Below are positions 8,966 to 18,589 of a DNA stretch of 64,000 nt, in pieces. This stretch comes from Arenibacter catalasegens (GTDB lineage Bacteria > Bacteroidota > Bacteroidia > Flavobacteriales > Flavobacteriaceae). The number at the start of each line of letters is the position of its first letter. The first letter of the stretch is position 1. The position numbers were made by a program, and so were the translations under genes. The stretch spans positions 80,389 through 144,388 of the forward strand of contig NZ_PHQQ01000011.1 in assembly GCF_002909235.1 (NCBI RefSeq). Reading direction: 5' to 3'. The notes under the pieces were generated by a model. It ran no database searches. It was not told the DNA's origin and worked only from the letters and a program-made list of their open reading frames with translations.

Positions 8966-9703
8966 ATGATCAAAGCTGTAATTTTTGACCTTGATGGAAC
9001 ACTTGTACAGACCGAAATATTAAAGGCGGAATCTTATGCCCAGGCCATTCAGGTATTGACCAATGGTGCCGTATCACAGGAAATGGTGCTGGACAGTTTC
9101 GGGAAGTATGTTGGACTTCCCAGGGCCGAAGTCGTAAAAGGACTTTTTGAGGAATTTAGAAACCCTTTGTCCGAGCATCTCGTTGGCCTTGATTCTGAAA
9201 AGGTGCAGGAAAGGGTTATTACAAGTAGACTGGACATCTATCATGAAATGCTAAACGATAAATCTCTTTTGTCCAGTCATTTTTGTCCCTTTAATCTTGG
9301 TTTGCTACATAGTGTTCATAAAGAAAAGTTTCGTACTGTTGTCGCCACCATGTCGCATCGCAATGAAGCTGAAAAGGTTATCCAAGCAATGGGAGTTTTC
9401 GGAAAATTGGATATCATTCTAACTAGCGATGATATTAGCCAAGGAAAGCCACATCCTGAGATTTATTTGAAAGCTAAGGAACTGCTTAAAGTGGAATCTA
9501 CGGAATGTTTGGTTGTTGAAGATTCTGTAAATGGAATAAAGGCGGGGCTTAGTGCAGGAATGCACGTTTTTGCAGTAACCAATAGTATTACGGAAAAGTC
9601 CGTAAATACAGCCAATTTACTAAATGATAAATTTATAATAGACGATCCCAGGGAGCTTAGTAAAAGGGTTTATCAATATATTGAAGAAATGAATAGCTTA
9701 TAA
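8966..9703 (+). CDS. HAD-superfamily hydrolase, beta-phosphoglucomutase-like
   Basis: The 245-residue protein has all four HAD motifs: FDLDGTL with D8 and D10, the Thr/Ser of motif II in VVATMSHRNE, the Lys in SQGKPHPEIYLKAK, and the acidic VVEDSVNGIKAGLSAG. A helical cap domain lies between residues 15 and 90. Such proteins are phosphatases for small sugar phosphates or beta-phosphoglucomutases. It is separated by about 190 bases from the convergent LacI gene, so a link to the following sugar locus is possible but not shown. A trehalose- or maltose-phosphorylase partner that would need beta-phosphoglucomutase is not present. Confidence 0.75.
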   Translation: MIKAVIFDLDGTLVQTEILKAESYAQAIQVLTNGAVSQEMVLDSFGKYVGLPRAEVVKGLFEEFRNPLSEHLVGLDSEKVQERVITSRLDIYHEMLNDKSLLSSHFCPFNLGLLHSVHKEKFRTVVATMSHRNEAEKVIQAMGVFGKLDIILTSDDISQGKPHPEIYLKAKELLKVESTECLVVEDSVNGIKAGLSAGMHVFAVTNSITEKSVNTANLLNDKFIIDDPRELSKRVYQYIEEMNSL

Positions 9704-9894
9704 AATTAGTTTGCCAAATGGTTTTAATGCAATGGTATTTTGTAATTCCTTATATGAACAGGAGTTGTATTTTATTCGAAGATTTAAAAGGTGGTAGTCT
9801 AATACATTGAAGCAGTAAACCAACCCCTTAGGCATAAACAATGGCCAGAAAATATAAAACTACTATCCAACCTTACCCATTACGCTTTAAATAT

Positions 9895-10941
9895 TTAATT
9901 TGGTACAGCTATAACGTCCTTGGTAGATTGTCTTTTAACAAGCTCGGTCTTTAAAACAACGGTTTCATAAACTACCGGTTCCTTCTTTTTTACTTGTTGC
10001 ATTTCCTTGTACAGTTGCTTAAAAGCTGCTTTTCCCATGAGGTACCCTGGTTGGTCAATGGTCGTAAGGGTAGGGGAAATGACGGATGACATGAACCAAT
10101 TACTAAAGCCGACTATGGAAATATCTTCCGGAATTTTGATACCTTGTTCATTGAACTCCGTAATGGCCCCAATAGCCACTAAATCGGTATTAATAAAGAT
10201 ACCATCAACATCGTTATGATCTTTTAACAATTGGTGCGCATTCATTTTTCCCTCTTCAAAGCTATTATCTCCGCATTCACAGATATATACCAAGGAAGGA
10301 TCGTACTGCATTTTATTATCCAAAAGAGCCTTTTTGTAACCTAGAAACCGATCAATAGAGTTTTGAGGTAAAAGGGCTCCTCGGAAATGAGCAATTCGCT
10401 TACAACCTGTATCAATTAAATGTTGGGTAGCAGTGTAGGCGGCTTTTCTATCATCGATAATAATTTTTGAGCATTTTACTATTTTGGCAATCTTATCAAA
10501 CATGACCAAAGGTTTATCTTGGGCAATAATTTCGGTCAAATGCTTGTAATCGGCCGTACCATTGGCCAATGAAATTAAAATACCATCAACCCGCTGGCTT
10601 AATAACAGTTGAATCTGTTTTTTTTCCATTTCATAGGATTCATTGGATTGAAGAATGATGACCAGGTATCCCTTTTCTTCTGCCTGGGCGATTATCCCCT
10701 TAATAACGTTCGAAAAAAAATGATGAACAATTTCTGGAATTATTAATCCAACGGTCTTGGACTCTTTGGTCCTTAAGTTAACGGCAAAAGAGTTAGGTCT
10801 ATAGTTAAGGGTTAGGGCCAATTCCTTGACCAAAGCCTTGGTTTTTTTACTAATATCCGGATAATCCTTTAAGGCTTTGGAAACAGTTGTTACAGATATG
10901 TTTAATTGTTCCGCAATTTGTTTTAAGGTAACAGGTTTCAT
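9895..10941 (-). CDS. LacI-family transcriptional regulator
   Basis: The 348-residue protein has a LacI helix-turn-helix at residues 4-25 (TLKQIAEQLNISVTTVSKAL) followed by the hinge helix region and a periplasmic-binding-protein fold (about 60-335) with GLIIPEIVHHFFSNVIKGI and VDGIFINTDLVAIGAI. It reads away from the sugar permease/kinase/phosphorylase genes at 11583-15741. Two perfect or near-perfect palindromes lie 48-84 bases upstream of its start, which suggests autoregulation and control of the divergent genes. The effector is probably the transported sugar or its product. Confidence 0.9.
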   Translation of the reverse strand: MKPVTLKQIAEQLNISVTTVSKALKDYPDISKKTKALVKELALTLNYRPNSFAVNLRTKESKTVGLIIPEIVHHFFSNVIKGIIAQAEEKGYLVIILQSNESYEMEKKQIQLLLSQRVDGILISLANGTADYKHLTEIIAQDKPLVMFDKIAKIVKCSKIIIDDRKAAYTATQHLIDTGCKRIAHFRGALLPQNSIDRFLGYKKALLDNKMQYDPSLVYICECGDNSFEEGKMNAHQLLKDHNDVDGIFINTDLVAIGAITEFNEQGIKIPEDISIVGFSNWFMSSVISPTLTTIDQPGYLMGKAAFKQLYKEMQQVKKKEPVVYETVVLKTELVKRQSTKDVIAVPN

Positions 10942-11582
10942 CCAGTAGAATTGTTTTTTCTCTAATGAATATACGAATAAAATTAAAATCGAAAACGTTT
11001 TCGTTGTTTTCGAAAACGTTTTCGATAATGAATTTGATATTTTGAGGCCTAAATAAGTATAAATTGGGCAAAGGTGCTTCCAATAAATGTAAAATATTGG
11101 AATTTAAAAGTCAGTCAATGAACTTGTAATCAGATAGTGACCTGATATTGAATGTTAGTTAAGAGTGCCGGATTGTGAAGATGTAATTAATTAGGTAGGT
11201 GTAAAATCATTTATTGAGAGATTGAAAACCTATGTCAAAATATAGAAGTTCTTTAGGTTGGTTGATTGTTTTTTTAGGTGTTATGTAAAAGAGTTGATGT
11301 TTTAGCAATAATATGTCAGCTCTTTTTCTAACCCAGATTTCATCCCAATGAAATAAAAGTACTACAAGGTCTCCTTATTAAATACCACAGCAGGTTGTTG
11401 AAGTTTACAATAGGAGCGGAGTTGCAGATTTGTCATCAGGTTTAATAAACTGATACAGATTTTAAAAATAAAGCTTAGGGTTATAAATACTTATTGTTTG
11501 CCGAGGGTGAACGAAATTCACTAAATTCATGGGTTATCAAAATCTAGTTAAACAACAGAAATAACCTTCAAAAGATTAAAGT
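10942..11582. other. Intergenic regulatory region between lacI and sugar permease
   Basis: This 641-base gap separates divergent genes. It carries the two LacI-type operators at 10989-11025. The remaining about 550 bases before the permease contain no convincing ORF and no clear hairpin; the long leader of the permease gene is unexplained. TTGATATTTTG at 11034-11044 is only a partial match to the Bacteroidetes -7 element. Confidence 0.5.
10989..11025. promoter_or_regulatory. Tandem LacI-family operators
   Basis: Two palindromes are visible: TCGAAAACGTTTTCGT at 10989-11004 (one mismatch) and the perfect TCGAAAACGTTTTCGA at 11010-11025. Their centres are exactly 21 bases apart, two turns of B-DNA, so two dimers would bind on the same face. 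The central CG and the A/T-rich flanks are standard for LacI/CcpA-class sites. The adjacent LacI gene at 9895-10941 is the obvious ligand. Confidence 0.85.
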
Positions 11583-12917
11583 ATGCTCAACAAACCTAAG
11601 TTAAGTTTCTGGCAAATTTGGAATATGAATTTCGGATTTCTTGGAATACAATTCGGATTCGGATTGCAACAAGCCAATATGAGTCCTATTTATAGATATT
11701 TAGGGGCGGACGAAGCACAAATACCTTGGCTTTGGTTGGCTGGTCCTCTTACAGGTTTGTTGGTGCAACCCATTATTGGTGCCATGAGCGATAAAACTTG
11801 GACTAAACTAGGTCGTCGCCGCCCGTATTTCTTAGTAGGGGCCATTTTAGCCAGTATAGCCTTAATTTTTATGCCCTATTCGTCCACCCTTTGGATGGCA
11901 GCCGGGTTGTTATGGATTTTGGATGCCTCAATGAATGTTGCCATGGAACCTTTTAGAGCTTTTATAGCGGATAAATTACCAGCGGAACAAAGAACCTTAG
12001 GATTTTCGGTTCAAAGTTTTTTTGTAGGATTGGGACAATTTTCGGCAAACATAATGCCTTGGTTGCTAGGATTTTTAGGAATTATTACCCTTGGGGCTTA
12101 TGGTGCAATTGCAGAGTTGGAAAACTCCAATGGTATTCCTGATTTTATTAAATATTCCTTTATACTGGGAGCTATGGTAATGCTAGGTTCTGTGTTGTGG
12201 ACCATTTTCACTACTAATGAGTATCCTCCTGAAGATATAGAAAAATTAAAAAAGGAAAAGAGAAGTTTTGCTAAAGTTTTCATTGAAATCAAAGAAGCAC
12301 TTTTAAGCATGCCTAAGATTATGAAACAGCTTTGGTGGGTTATGTTCTTTGTATGGTATGGCCTTCCTTTAATGTGGCAATATCTGTCCTTAGCCATTTC
12401 TAGGCACGTATTTGGAGCAGCTTCACCCGAACATCCTGACTTTGAAAAGGGGGCCTTTTATGGTGGAATTAGTCTGGCTGTATTTAGTGTAGCCTGTTTT
12501 ACAATTTCATTCGCCATTCCATGGATAGGAAAGAAATTGGGACATAGATTAACTCATGCCGTTTTCTTGGTTATTGGAGCAATAGGTTTTTTTGCCATGC
12601 AAATGGCCACAACAACTACAATGTTTTACCTATGTATGTTTATGGTTGGTTTGGCATGGGCTTCCATTATGGCCGTTCCTTACGTAATACTATCATATTC
12701 TGTACCCCATGAACGCATGGGCGTATACATGGGTATTTTTAACATGTTTATAGTGGTGCCCCAATTTATAAGTATGGCTACAGTGCCGTTTTTTTATGAT
12801 TCCTTGTTTCTTGGGGATCCAAGAAATGCTTTGGCCTTTGTAGGAGTCTGTTTTGTCCTGGGAGCCATTTCTTGTTTATTTATTTCCAAAGATTATGCTA
12901 AAGCACAAATTAATTGA
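11583..12917 (+). CDS. MFS sugar permease, SLC45/sucrose-type
   Basis: The 444-residue protein has about 12 hydrophobic segments. Between segments 2 and 3 lies DKTWTKLGRRRPYF, the R-x-G-R-R-[RP]-[PY] loop of the glycoside/SLC45 sucrose-maltose permeases. Early residues FGIQFGFGLQQANMSPIY also fit that group. It would import an oligosaccharide with protons across the inner membrane. The genes for a PfkB kinase and a GH13_18 phosphorylase follow on the same strand (gaps 89 and 47 bases), and the operators of the LacI gene lie upstream. Sucrose is the most likely substrate by context, but a maltose or glucosylglycerol-like substrate cannot be excluded. Confidence 0.85.
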   Translation: MLNKPKLSFWQIWNMNFGFLGIQFGFGLQQANMSPIYRYLGADEAQIPWLWLAGPLTGLLVQPIIGAMSDKTWTKLGRRRPYFLVGAILASIALIFMPYSSTLWMAAGLLWILDASMNVAMEPFRAFIADKLPAEQRTLGFSVQSFFVGLGQFSANIMPWLLGFLGIITLGAYGAIAELENSNGIPDFIKYSFILGAMVMLGSVLWTIFTTNEYPPEDIEKLKKEKRSFAKVFIEIKEALLSMPKIMKQLWWVMFFVWYGLPLMWQYLSLAISRHVFGAASPEHPDFEKGAFYGGISLAVFSVACFTISFAIPWIGKKLGHRLTHAVFLVIGAIGFFAMQMATTTTMFYLCMFMVGLAWASIMAVPYVILSYSVPHERMGVYMGIFNMFIVVPQFISMATVPFFYDSLFLGDPRNALAFVGVCFVLGAISCLFISKDYAKAQIN

Positions 12918-13006
12918 ATATCAATCATAAGTATAAACCTTAATGACCACTTATTTTTTTATGAAGGAGATGGTCTTAAGACGGAGTTAATTAAAAGAAT
13001 AATAAT

Positions 13007-13945
13007 TTGAAAGAGACCAGGAGAGAAATAGATATTCTATGTGTTGGGGAAGTTCTTATCGATTTTATTGGGCACCAGACTGGGGTAAATATTAACGAAA
13101 CTAGAGATTATCATAGATATTTAGGTGGTTCGCCTACCAATGTTGCCATGAATTTGGCCAGATTGGGATTAAAATCGGTATTGGTAGCCGCTGTAGGTGA
13201 TGATGCTTTTGGGGATTATATTTATAAACGACTTAATGAAGTTGGTGTTGATACAACCTTCATAAAGCCCATTGAAGACACCCCTACAAGTGTGATTTTT
13301 GTTTCAAGATCAGAAAGCACACCGGATTTTATTCCCTTTCGTAAGGCAGATTATCGCATTACCGAAAATCAAATAAGCAAGGATACTCTAAAGAATACAA
13401 CCATATTTCATACCACTTGTTTTGCCCTAAGCAAAGTGCCTGCTCAGACCACCATTTTAAACAAGGCCAAAGAGGCATATAGTCAAGGTTGTAAATTAAG
13501 TATAGATGTGAATTATGCCAGAAAATTATGGAAAAGCCAAGAGTTGGCACTAACGGTAATTAAGGCATATTGCAAGTTTGATCCTTTGGTCAAAATTAGT
13601 GAAGATGATATGCTAAGACTTTTTGAGCAAACATTGTCGCATGATGAAATATTTAACTTTTTCCACTCGGAAGGGGTAGATATGGTTTGTTTGACCCTTG
13701 GTAGTAAGGGAGTTAAGTTGTCTCAAAAAGGAAAAGGCGTTATTCAATTACCTGCCATAAAAGTAGATAATATAATGGATGCCACTGGAGCCGGCGATGC
13801 ATTTTGGTCAGGATTTTTATTTGCATATATAAATGAGAAACCTGTTGAAAAATGCTTGGATGTGGCATTAAAACTAGCGGCACTAAAACTACAGAATGTA
13901 GGTAGGTTGCCTGATAATATCAATGTTTTATCCAAACTCTTATAA
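13007..13945 (+). CDS. PfkB-family sugar kinase (probable fructokinase)
   Basis: The 312-residue kinase has the two PfkB signatures: GGSPTNVAMNLARLG near residues 44-58 and DATGAGDAFWSGF, in which D264 is the catalytic base. The chosen start is TTG at 13007, because the core fold begins within 10 residues (IDILCVGEVLIDF) and no ATG lies close enough upstream in frame. In a locus with a sugar permease and a sucrose-type phosphorylase, phosphorylation of the released fructose is the simplest role. Kinases for 2-keto-3-deoxygluconate or related sugars have the same motifs, so the substrate stays an inference. Confidence 0.8.
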   Translation: MKETRREIDILCVGEVLIDFIGHQTGVNINETRDYHRYLGGSPTNVAMNLARLGLKSVLVAAVGDDAFGDYIYKRLNEVGVDTTFIKPIEDTPTSVIFVSRSESTPDFIPFRKADYRITENQISKDTLKNTTIFHTTCFALSKVPAQTTILNKAKEAYSQGCKLSIDVNYARKLWKSQELALTVIKAYCKFDPLVKISEDDMLRLFEQTLSHDEIFNFFHSEGVDMVCLTLGSKGVKLSQKGKGVIQLPAIKVDNIMDATGAGDAFWSGFLFAYINEKPVEKCLDVALKLAALKLQNVGRLPDNINVLSKLL

Positions 13946-13992
13946 ATTTTATCCCACTAATACTAGAGATAGTTTAGACCTTTCATAAGTAT

Positions 13993-15741
13993 ATGTCAAA
14001 AGAGAATATAGGAAATAGCCAAAACATTGGTAATGGTGTAATGCTAAATGCCTATCCCGATAGTATTGGCACAAATCTTCTCGACCTCGTTACAATGTTG
14101 GAAATGAGTGAGTTTAAAGATGTATTTTCCTTGTTTTACGTCTTGCCTACTTTTTTTAATAGTGATTTGGACAGGGGTTTTTCCATTATAGACTATGATT
14201 TAAATACAGACTTGGTTTCCAAAGCTGATTTAATGGCCTTGGATAGGCTAAATATAAAACTGAAGTTTGATATAGTATTAAACCATTTGTCAGTTGCATC
14301 ACCTCAGTTCCAGGATGTGTTGAAACATGGCGAAAATTCAAAATTTAAAGACTTTTTTATTAATTGGAACGAGTTCTGGGAAGGCAATGGTCTAATGGGT
14401 GCGAATGGGGTGATAATTCCCAAGGAGGAGTTTCTCAACAAACTCTTTATGAGAAAATCGGGATTGCCCATATTAAAGGTGTATTTCCCGGATGGATCGG
14501 AAAGGCCCTATTGGAATACCTTTTATCAGCATATTGCTTATAATAAAATTACCCCCAACGATTTGGTAAGTATAAAAGGTTTATCAAACGGTCAGGTATC
14601 ATCAATCTGTGACAAGGTAAATGGGGTTATAGAAATAGGAGAAGATTTTAACAACCTGGATTTTGACGACTGCAACCAATTCAAAAGTGAAATCCTACAG
14701 ATCGTAAATCGGAATAGTTCTTATTTAGGGCAAATGGATGTTAATGGGAAATCTCCCTTGGTTTGGAATTTTTATGAGGAAACTTTGGAGAAGGTAAAAG
14801 GCTTTGGTTGCAAAATTCTAAGATTGGATGCCTTTGCCTATCTACATAAAGAAGTTGGACAAACAAACTTTTTTAATAAGCCGGGTACTTGGGAGTATTT
14901 GGACCGTATAAAACAGATAGCCCAAAAGAACGATCTAATGTTGCTACCTGAGATACACGCAGAGTACGGACTTCGTTTGCACGATGAGGTAGCTAAACAG
15001 GGTTATTATATTTACGATTTTTTCTTGCCAGGACTTACAATCCACGCCATTGAAACTGGTACTTCCAAAGCGCTTATAACCTGGGCCAATGAAATTATAA
15101 CGCAAGACTATAAAACGGTTAACATGTTGGGTTGCCATGATGGTATACCTGTGTTGGATTTAAAGGGGAAGAAAGTCGATGGCGTTTATAATCAAGGGTT
15201 GTTGTTGGATAGGGAGATCGAGGAAATTATTAATAAGATCTTGGAACGGGGGGGAAGGGTTAAAAACTTGTACGACCCATCTGGTAAGAAGATTTCCTAT
15301 TATCAGGTAAACGCTACTTTCTTTAGTGCCTTAGGTGAAAATGAACAAAAACTTTTGTTGGCAAGAGCTATCCAAATGTTCATGCCAGGGATGCCACAAG
15401 TGTGGTATTTGGATGTTTTTGCTGGAAAAAACGATTATAAAGCTGCCGACGAAGGAGGTGATGCTGGCCACAAAGAAATTAATAGGACAAGCTTGACTAT
15501 ACAGGATATAGAACAAGGTCTGAAAAGTGATATTGTTTTAAATCAACTTGCAATTATCCGTTTAAGAAATACGTCAAAGGCATTTCAGGGTGCCGTGAAA
15601 GTTAATGAAAGCGCAGAAAATGAATTGGATATTGTTTGGGAAAAGCAGAACGAACGGGCACATTTAAAAGCGGATCTTAAAAACCTTACCTTTACTATAA
15701 ACCATACTCAAAATGGTATTGCCAAAAGCATGGTACATTAA
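13993..15741 (+). CDS. GH13 subfamily 18 sugar phosphorylase (sucrose phosphorylase-type)
   Basis: The 582-residue enzyme has the GH13 catalytic residues D279 (nucleophile, in LRLDAFAYLHK), E320 (acid/base, in LPEIHAEYG) and D383 (LGCHDGIPVLD). Segments FDIVLNHLS, YDFFLPGLTIHA and GMPQVWYLDVFAGKND follow sucrose phosphorylase closely. It should cleave a glucoside with phosphate to alpha-glucose 1-phosphate in the cytoplasm. It is about 80-90 residues longer than Bifidobacterium sucrose phosphorylase, with an insert between about residues 135 and 270. Such longer relatives include glucosylglycerate and glucosylglycerol phosphorylases, so the acceptor is open. The fructokinase-like gene upstream favours sucrose. 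Confidence 0.8.
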   Translation: MSKENIGNSQNIGNGVMLNAYPDSIGTNLLDLVTMLEMSEFKDVFSLFYVLPTFFNSDLDRGFSIIDYDLNTDLVSKADLMALDRLNIKLKFDIVLNHLSVASPQFQDVLKHGENSKFKDFFINWNEFWEGNGLMGANGVIIPKEEFLNKLFMRKSGLPILKVYFPDGSERPYWNTFYQHIAYNKITPNDLVSIKGLSNGQVSSICDKVNGVIEIGEDFNNLDFDDCNQFKSEILQIVNRNSSYLGQMDVNGKSPLVWNFYEETLEKVKGFGCKILRLDAFAYLHKEVGQTNFFNKPGTWEYLDRIKQIAQKNDLMLLPEIHAEYGLRLHDEVAKQGYYIYDFFLPGLTIHAIETGTSKALITWANEIITQDYKTVNMLGCHDGIPVLDLKGKKVDGVYNQGLLLDREIEEIINKILERGGRVKNLYDPSGKKISYYQVNATFFSALGENEQKLLLARAIQMFMPGMPQVWYLDVFAGKNDYKAADEGGDAGHKEINRTSLTIQDIEQGLKSDIVLNQLAIIRLRNTSKAFQGAVKVNESAENELDIVWEKQNERAHLKADLKNLTFTINHTQNGIAKSMVH

Positions 15742-15769
15742 AACTGGCAGTACTTAAAATTTTACATCC

Positions 15770-16972
15770 TTGAAAGAACCCAAAATCCCCCAAAATGAAG
15801 GTGAAAGAATAAAGGAATTGGAATCCTATTCCATCCTAGATACAATACCTGAAGCCGATTATGACAGTTTAACAATGATTGCGGCCGAAATATGTGGGAC
15901 CCCAATTTCCACTATAACCCTAATTGACGATAAGAGACAATGGTTTAAATCGCATCATGGTTTGGATTCAACTGAGGGCCCAAGGGATTATGCTTTTTGT
16001 GCCCATGCTATTAATGCGCCAGATGACGTATTTATTGTTCAAGATTCCAGAAACGACGAACGCTTTCATGACAATCCATTAGTTACCGGTGATCCACATG
16101 TAATTTTCTATGCAGGAGTACCCTTGGTTACCGAAGCTGGACTTGCGTTGGGTACCTTGTGTGTTATAGATCATAAACCAAATTTATTAAGTCAGAGCCA
16201 GATACGTTCTTTGTCGGCGCTTTCAAAACAAGTGATGAATTTATTGGAACTGCGAAAAAGTAAGTTGTTACTGGAGCAGAGCATAGAGAAACTCGAAGAA
16301 AAAAATGAAGACTTGGAACGATTTGCCCTTGTTGCCGCCCACGATCTAAAATCTCCCCTGATAAATATTTCCAGTTTGTCACAACTCTTCCTTAAACAAT
16401 ATAAAGAAACCCTGGAAAGTGACGGTTTAGAGATGTTGGAACTGATAATTAGTTCTTCGGACCATCTTATAGGGCTAATTGAAGGTCTGCTACACTATAG
16501 CAAGGCGGAGGGTCTATTGAGGGAGGAAAAATCGAATATTGTTTTGAAAAGTTTGATAAAGGACATCAAGGGACTTTTTAATTATGACCACAATTTAAAT
16601 CTGGTTTTAAAATCGGATTTAACCCACATTACAGTCAATTTAACGGCCATCAATCAGATTCTCATTAATTTGGTGACGAATGCTATCAAATATAATGACA
16701 AGCAGGTTGTTGAAATTGAGTTGGGGATATCGGAGTCGGATACCCATTATCTTATCCATATTAAAGACAATGGACCTGGTATTGCACCAAAGTATCAGGA
16801 AAAGATATTTAAGATTTTTGAAAAAATAGCAGCAACGGATAAGTTTGGTCGCCGTGGAAATGGGATAGGGTTGGCAACTGTAAAGAAACTTATTGAAAAA
16901 TTGGGAGGTTCAATAAGTGTGGAATCCGAAATGGGAAAAGGGTCAAAATTCGTTTTTTCACTTGAAAAGTAA
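15770..16972 (+). CDS. GAF-domain sensor histidine kinase
   Basis: The 400-residue cytoplasmic protein has a GAF domain (about 20-165; DKRQWFKSHHGLDS and YAGVPLVTEAGLALGTLCV), a coiled linker, a HisKA domain with the phosphate-accepting His in AAHDLKSPLIN, and an HATPase_c domain with NLVTNAIKYN (N box), IKDNGPGIAP (G1) and GNGIGLATVKKL (G2). It has no membrane segment. It starts with TTG at 15770, 28 bases after the phosphorylase stop, and may be read through from that operon. No response regulator is adjacent. Confidence 0.85.
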   Translation: MKEPKIPQNEGERIKELESYSILDTIPEADYDSLTMIAAEICGTPISTITLIDDKRQWFKSHHGLDSTEGPRDYAFCAHAINAPDDVFIVQDSRNDERFHDNPLVTGDPHVIFYAGVPLVTEAGLALGTLCVIDHKPNLLSQSQIRSLSALSKQVMNLLELRKSKLLLEQSIEKLEEKNEDLERFALVAAHDLKSPLINISSLSQLFLKQYKETLESDGLEMLELIISSSDHLIGLIEGLLHYSKAEGLLREEKSNIVLKSLIKDIKGLFNYDHNLNLVLKSDLTHITVNLTAINQILINLVTNAIKYNDKQVVEIELGISESDTHYLIHIKDNGPGIAPKYQEKIFKIFEKIAATDKFGRRGNGIGLATVKKLIEKLGGSISVESEMGKGSKFVFSLEK

Positions 16973-17048
16973 ACGCAAACAATAACTATTAAAATCCGTA
17001 GATATCAAAAGACCTTAAGGGATTGTCTTAGTCCTGACAGTTTTTGAA

Positions 17049-17621
17049 TTACTTCAGTTTTGTTTCGATCAAATTTGAAATTTCAATGGCTTTTTTCATG
17101 TTATCCTGATCCTCGTTGGATACTTTTACATGAACATGGAACATAAAGCGATGAGAAAGAAAGGATAATTGGGACATTCTTGAGTCCCAAACAGCCCTCT
17201 CGCCTAAATTGGGAACCACTTGTGGTTGTTTATAAACCTTAGTGGACCTGTTGTACATGTCTTCGGTACACCCTTTTACCATAACAATTAATACTTCACT
17301 GGGCCTACCCATTTTATGTTCTTGACCAGCAATTTCTTTAATGCTAAAAACTTGGCCATCTTCCCATTTATAAATGCAGGTAGGATAGGTTAAAACCTTA
17401 TCCTCGGTTTCAATTGGAAAGTCTGCCAGGGTAAAAATGGTTTTAATATCTTCCAAGGCAATAAGTTCACATGGGGAGCCAAAGGAGGAAGAGCTTATTT
17501 CCTTTTTACCTTTATCGACTACATCATCTAAAGTAGTATGGGGTTTTTTTTCTTTATTGTTACAGGCCAATGCAAATAATGATGTAATAGCAATAAGGAT
17601 ATTGACTTTAGTATTTTTCAT
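17049..17621 (-). CDS. Secreted lipoprotein, family C (copy 1)
   Basis: The 190-residue lipoprotein has a signal peptide ending FALAC with the lipidated Cys at residue 20. It is the last gene of the 13-gene minus-strand envelope operon. It shares a layout with the gene at 20475-21068: a Y-x-W-E-[DN]-G turn (YKWEDGQ) and VPNLGERAVWDSRMSQLSFL followed by HVHVKVSN. I call this family C. No enzymatic motif is visible; the predicted fold is mainly beta with a C-terminal helix. It probably sits at the outer membrane. Function unknown. Confidence 0.75.
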   Translation of the reverse strand: MKNTKVNILIAITSLFALACNNKEKKPHTTLDDVVDKGKKEISSSSFGSPCELIALEDIKTIFTLADFPIETEDKVLTYPTCIYKWEDGQVFSIKEIAGQEHKMGRPSEVLIVMVKGCTEDMYNRSTKVYKQPQVVPNLGERAVWDSRMSQLSFLSHRFMFHVHVKVSNEDQDNMKKAIEISNLIETKLK

Positions 17622-17639
17622 TTTATAATTATTATAAAT

Positions 17640-18578
17640 TTAATATTGTACCGTTGATCTAAAGAAATAAGTGGCCTCTTTTGGTATGGAAGCAACTGAA
17701 GTGTGATTATGCTTTTTATACCTAGATCTATCCTCTTCGGGCGCATTTGGAAATTCGTAGGTACCAATGACCTCGGTTATTACCATGTTCCAACCTGGAT
17801 TAAAATTCAGGTCATAAACAACATTGGTTTCAACCATTAAGGGAGTCCCGGTATTGCTTAAATCCCCACTCCAGTTTTCATTGGCCTTTATAGCACACGC
17901 TTCGGCTGCAAATACCCATGACAATATATATCCTTCATCACCAAAATAGAGATCTCCGGGAGTTAATAGGTTTAGGGTTACTTTTGCAGAATTTCCAATC
18001 GTTAAAATCCCTATCTGTTGCTCATTTTGGTACACCAATAAATAGGAGTTGAGCTTAAATCCCGTATTTTCATTGGTATATTGATAAGAATCTGGATTGT
18101 GGATATCAAAAAAAGTATTGCTATTTTTAAAATTATTTAAGGGTTTTAAAACGGGAATTTTTTTAGTTGGATTCAATTCAATAGTGCCATCTGCATTAAT
18201 AACCCCAACTTCTACAAAATTTATTTTATCATTTTTGGAGTCGTAGGAATAGTGAAATACAAGATCGGCTTCCCCTTTGTTCCAATTTGGCAATTTATTA
18301 TTGCTATTGCTGGCTAGTGTATTTTTCCAATATTTATCCTCGCTTTTTGTGGCTTTAGGGATAGGGCTCGTTTTAGTATTACTTTTTTCATCTGATTCGA
18401 GCCTTTTTTGCTGCTGATCTGCCTTTTGTAGTACTTCTTCTAGGCCTATGCACTCCATAATACTGTCGCGCATTTTTAGTGCTTTGTCTATCATTTTTTG
18501 TTGTTCTGGTGTTTGGGAGAAACCCACGCACCCAATAAAAAATATAAGTATGGGAAAGATTCTATATATTGTTTTCAA
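17640..18578 (-). CDS. Secreted protein, family B (copy 1)
   Basis: The start is uncertain. A GTG at 18611 would overlap the upstream gene by 22 bases and put 11 extra residues before the signal peptide; the TTG at 18578 gives a normal signal peptide (KTIYRIFPILIFFIGCVGFSQ-type, cleaved near FSQ), so I prefer it: 312 residues. A coiled, charged stretch with Gln/Lys follows (about residues 25-85). The C-terminal half shares three blocks with 18590-19312 and 21078-21965: VGVINADGTIEL, GYILSWVFAAE and NPGWNMVITEV. This is family B of the operon. Function unknown; periplasmic or surface. Confidence 0.7.
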   Translation of the reverse strand: MKTIYRIFPILIFFIGCVGFSQTPEQQKMIDKALKMRDSIMECIGLEEVLQKADQQQKRLESDEKSNTKTSPIPKATKSEDKYWKNTLASNSNNKLPNWNKGEADLVFHYSYDSKNDKINFVEVGVINADGTIELNPTKKIPVLKPLNNFKNSNTFFDIHNPDSYQYTNENTGFKLNSYLLVYQNEQQIGILTIGNSAKVTLNLLTPGDLYFGDEGYILSWVFAAEACAIKANENWSGDLSNTGTPLMVETNVVYDLNFNPGWNMVITEVIGTYEFPNAPEEDRSRYKKHNHTSVASIPKEATYFFRSTVQY

Positions 18579-18589
18579 GTTTCTTAATT

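Noticed and set aside
8966..9703. Assignment of the HAD protein as beta-phosphoglucomutase of the sugar locus
   Set aside because: Sucrose-type phosphorylase makes alpha-glucose 1-phosphate, and the LacI gene separates the HAD gene from the operon.
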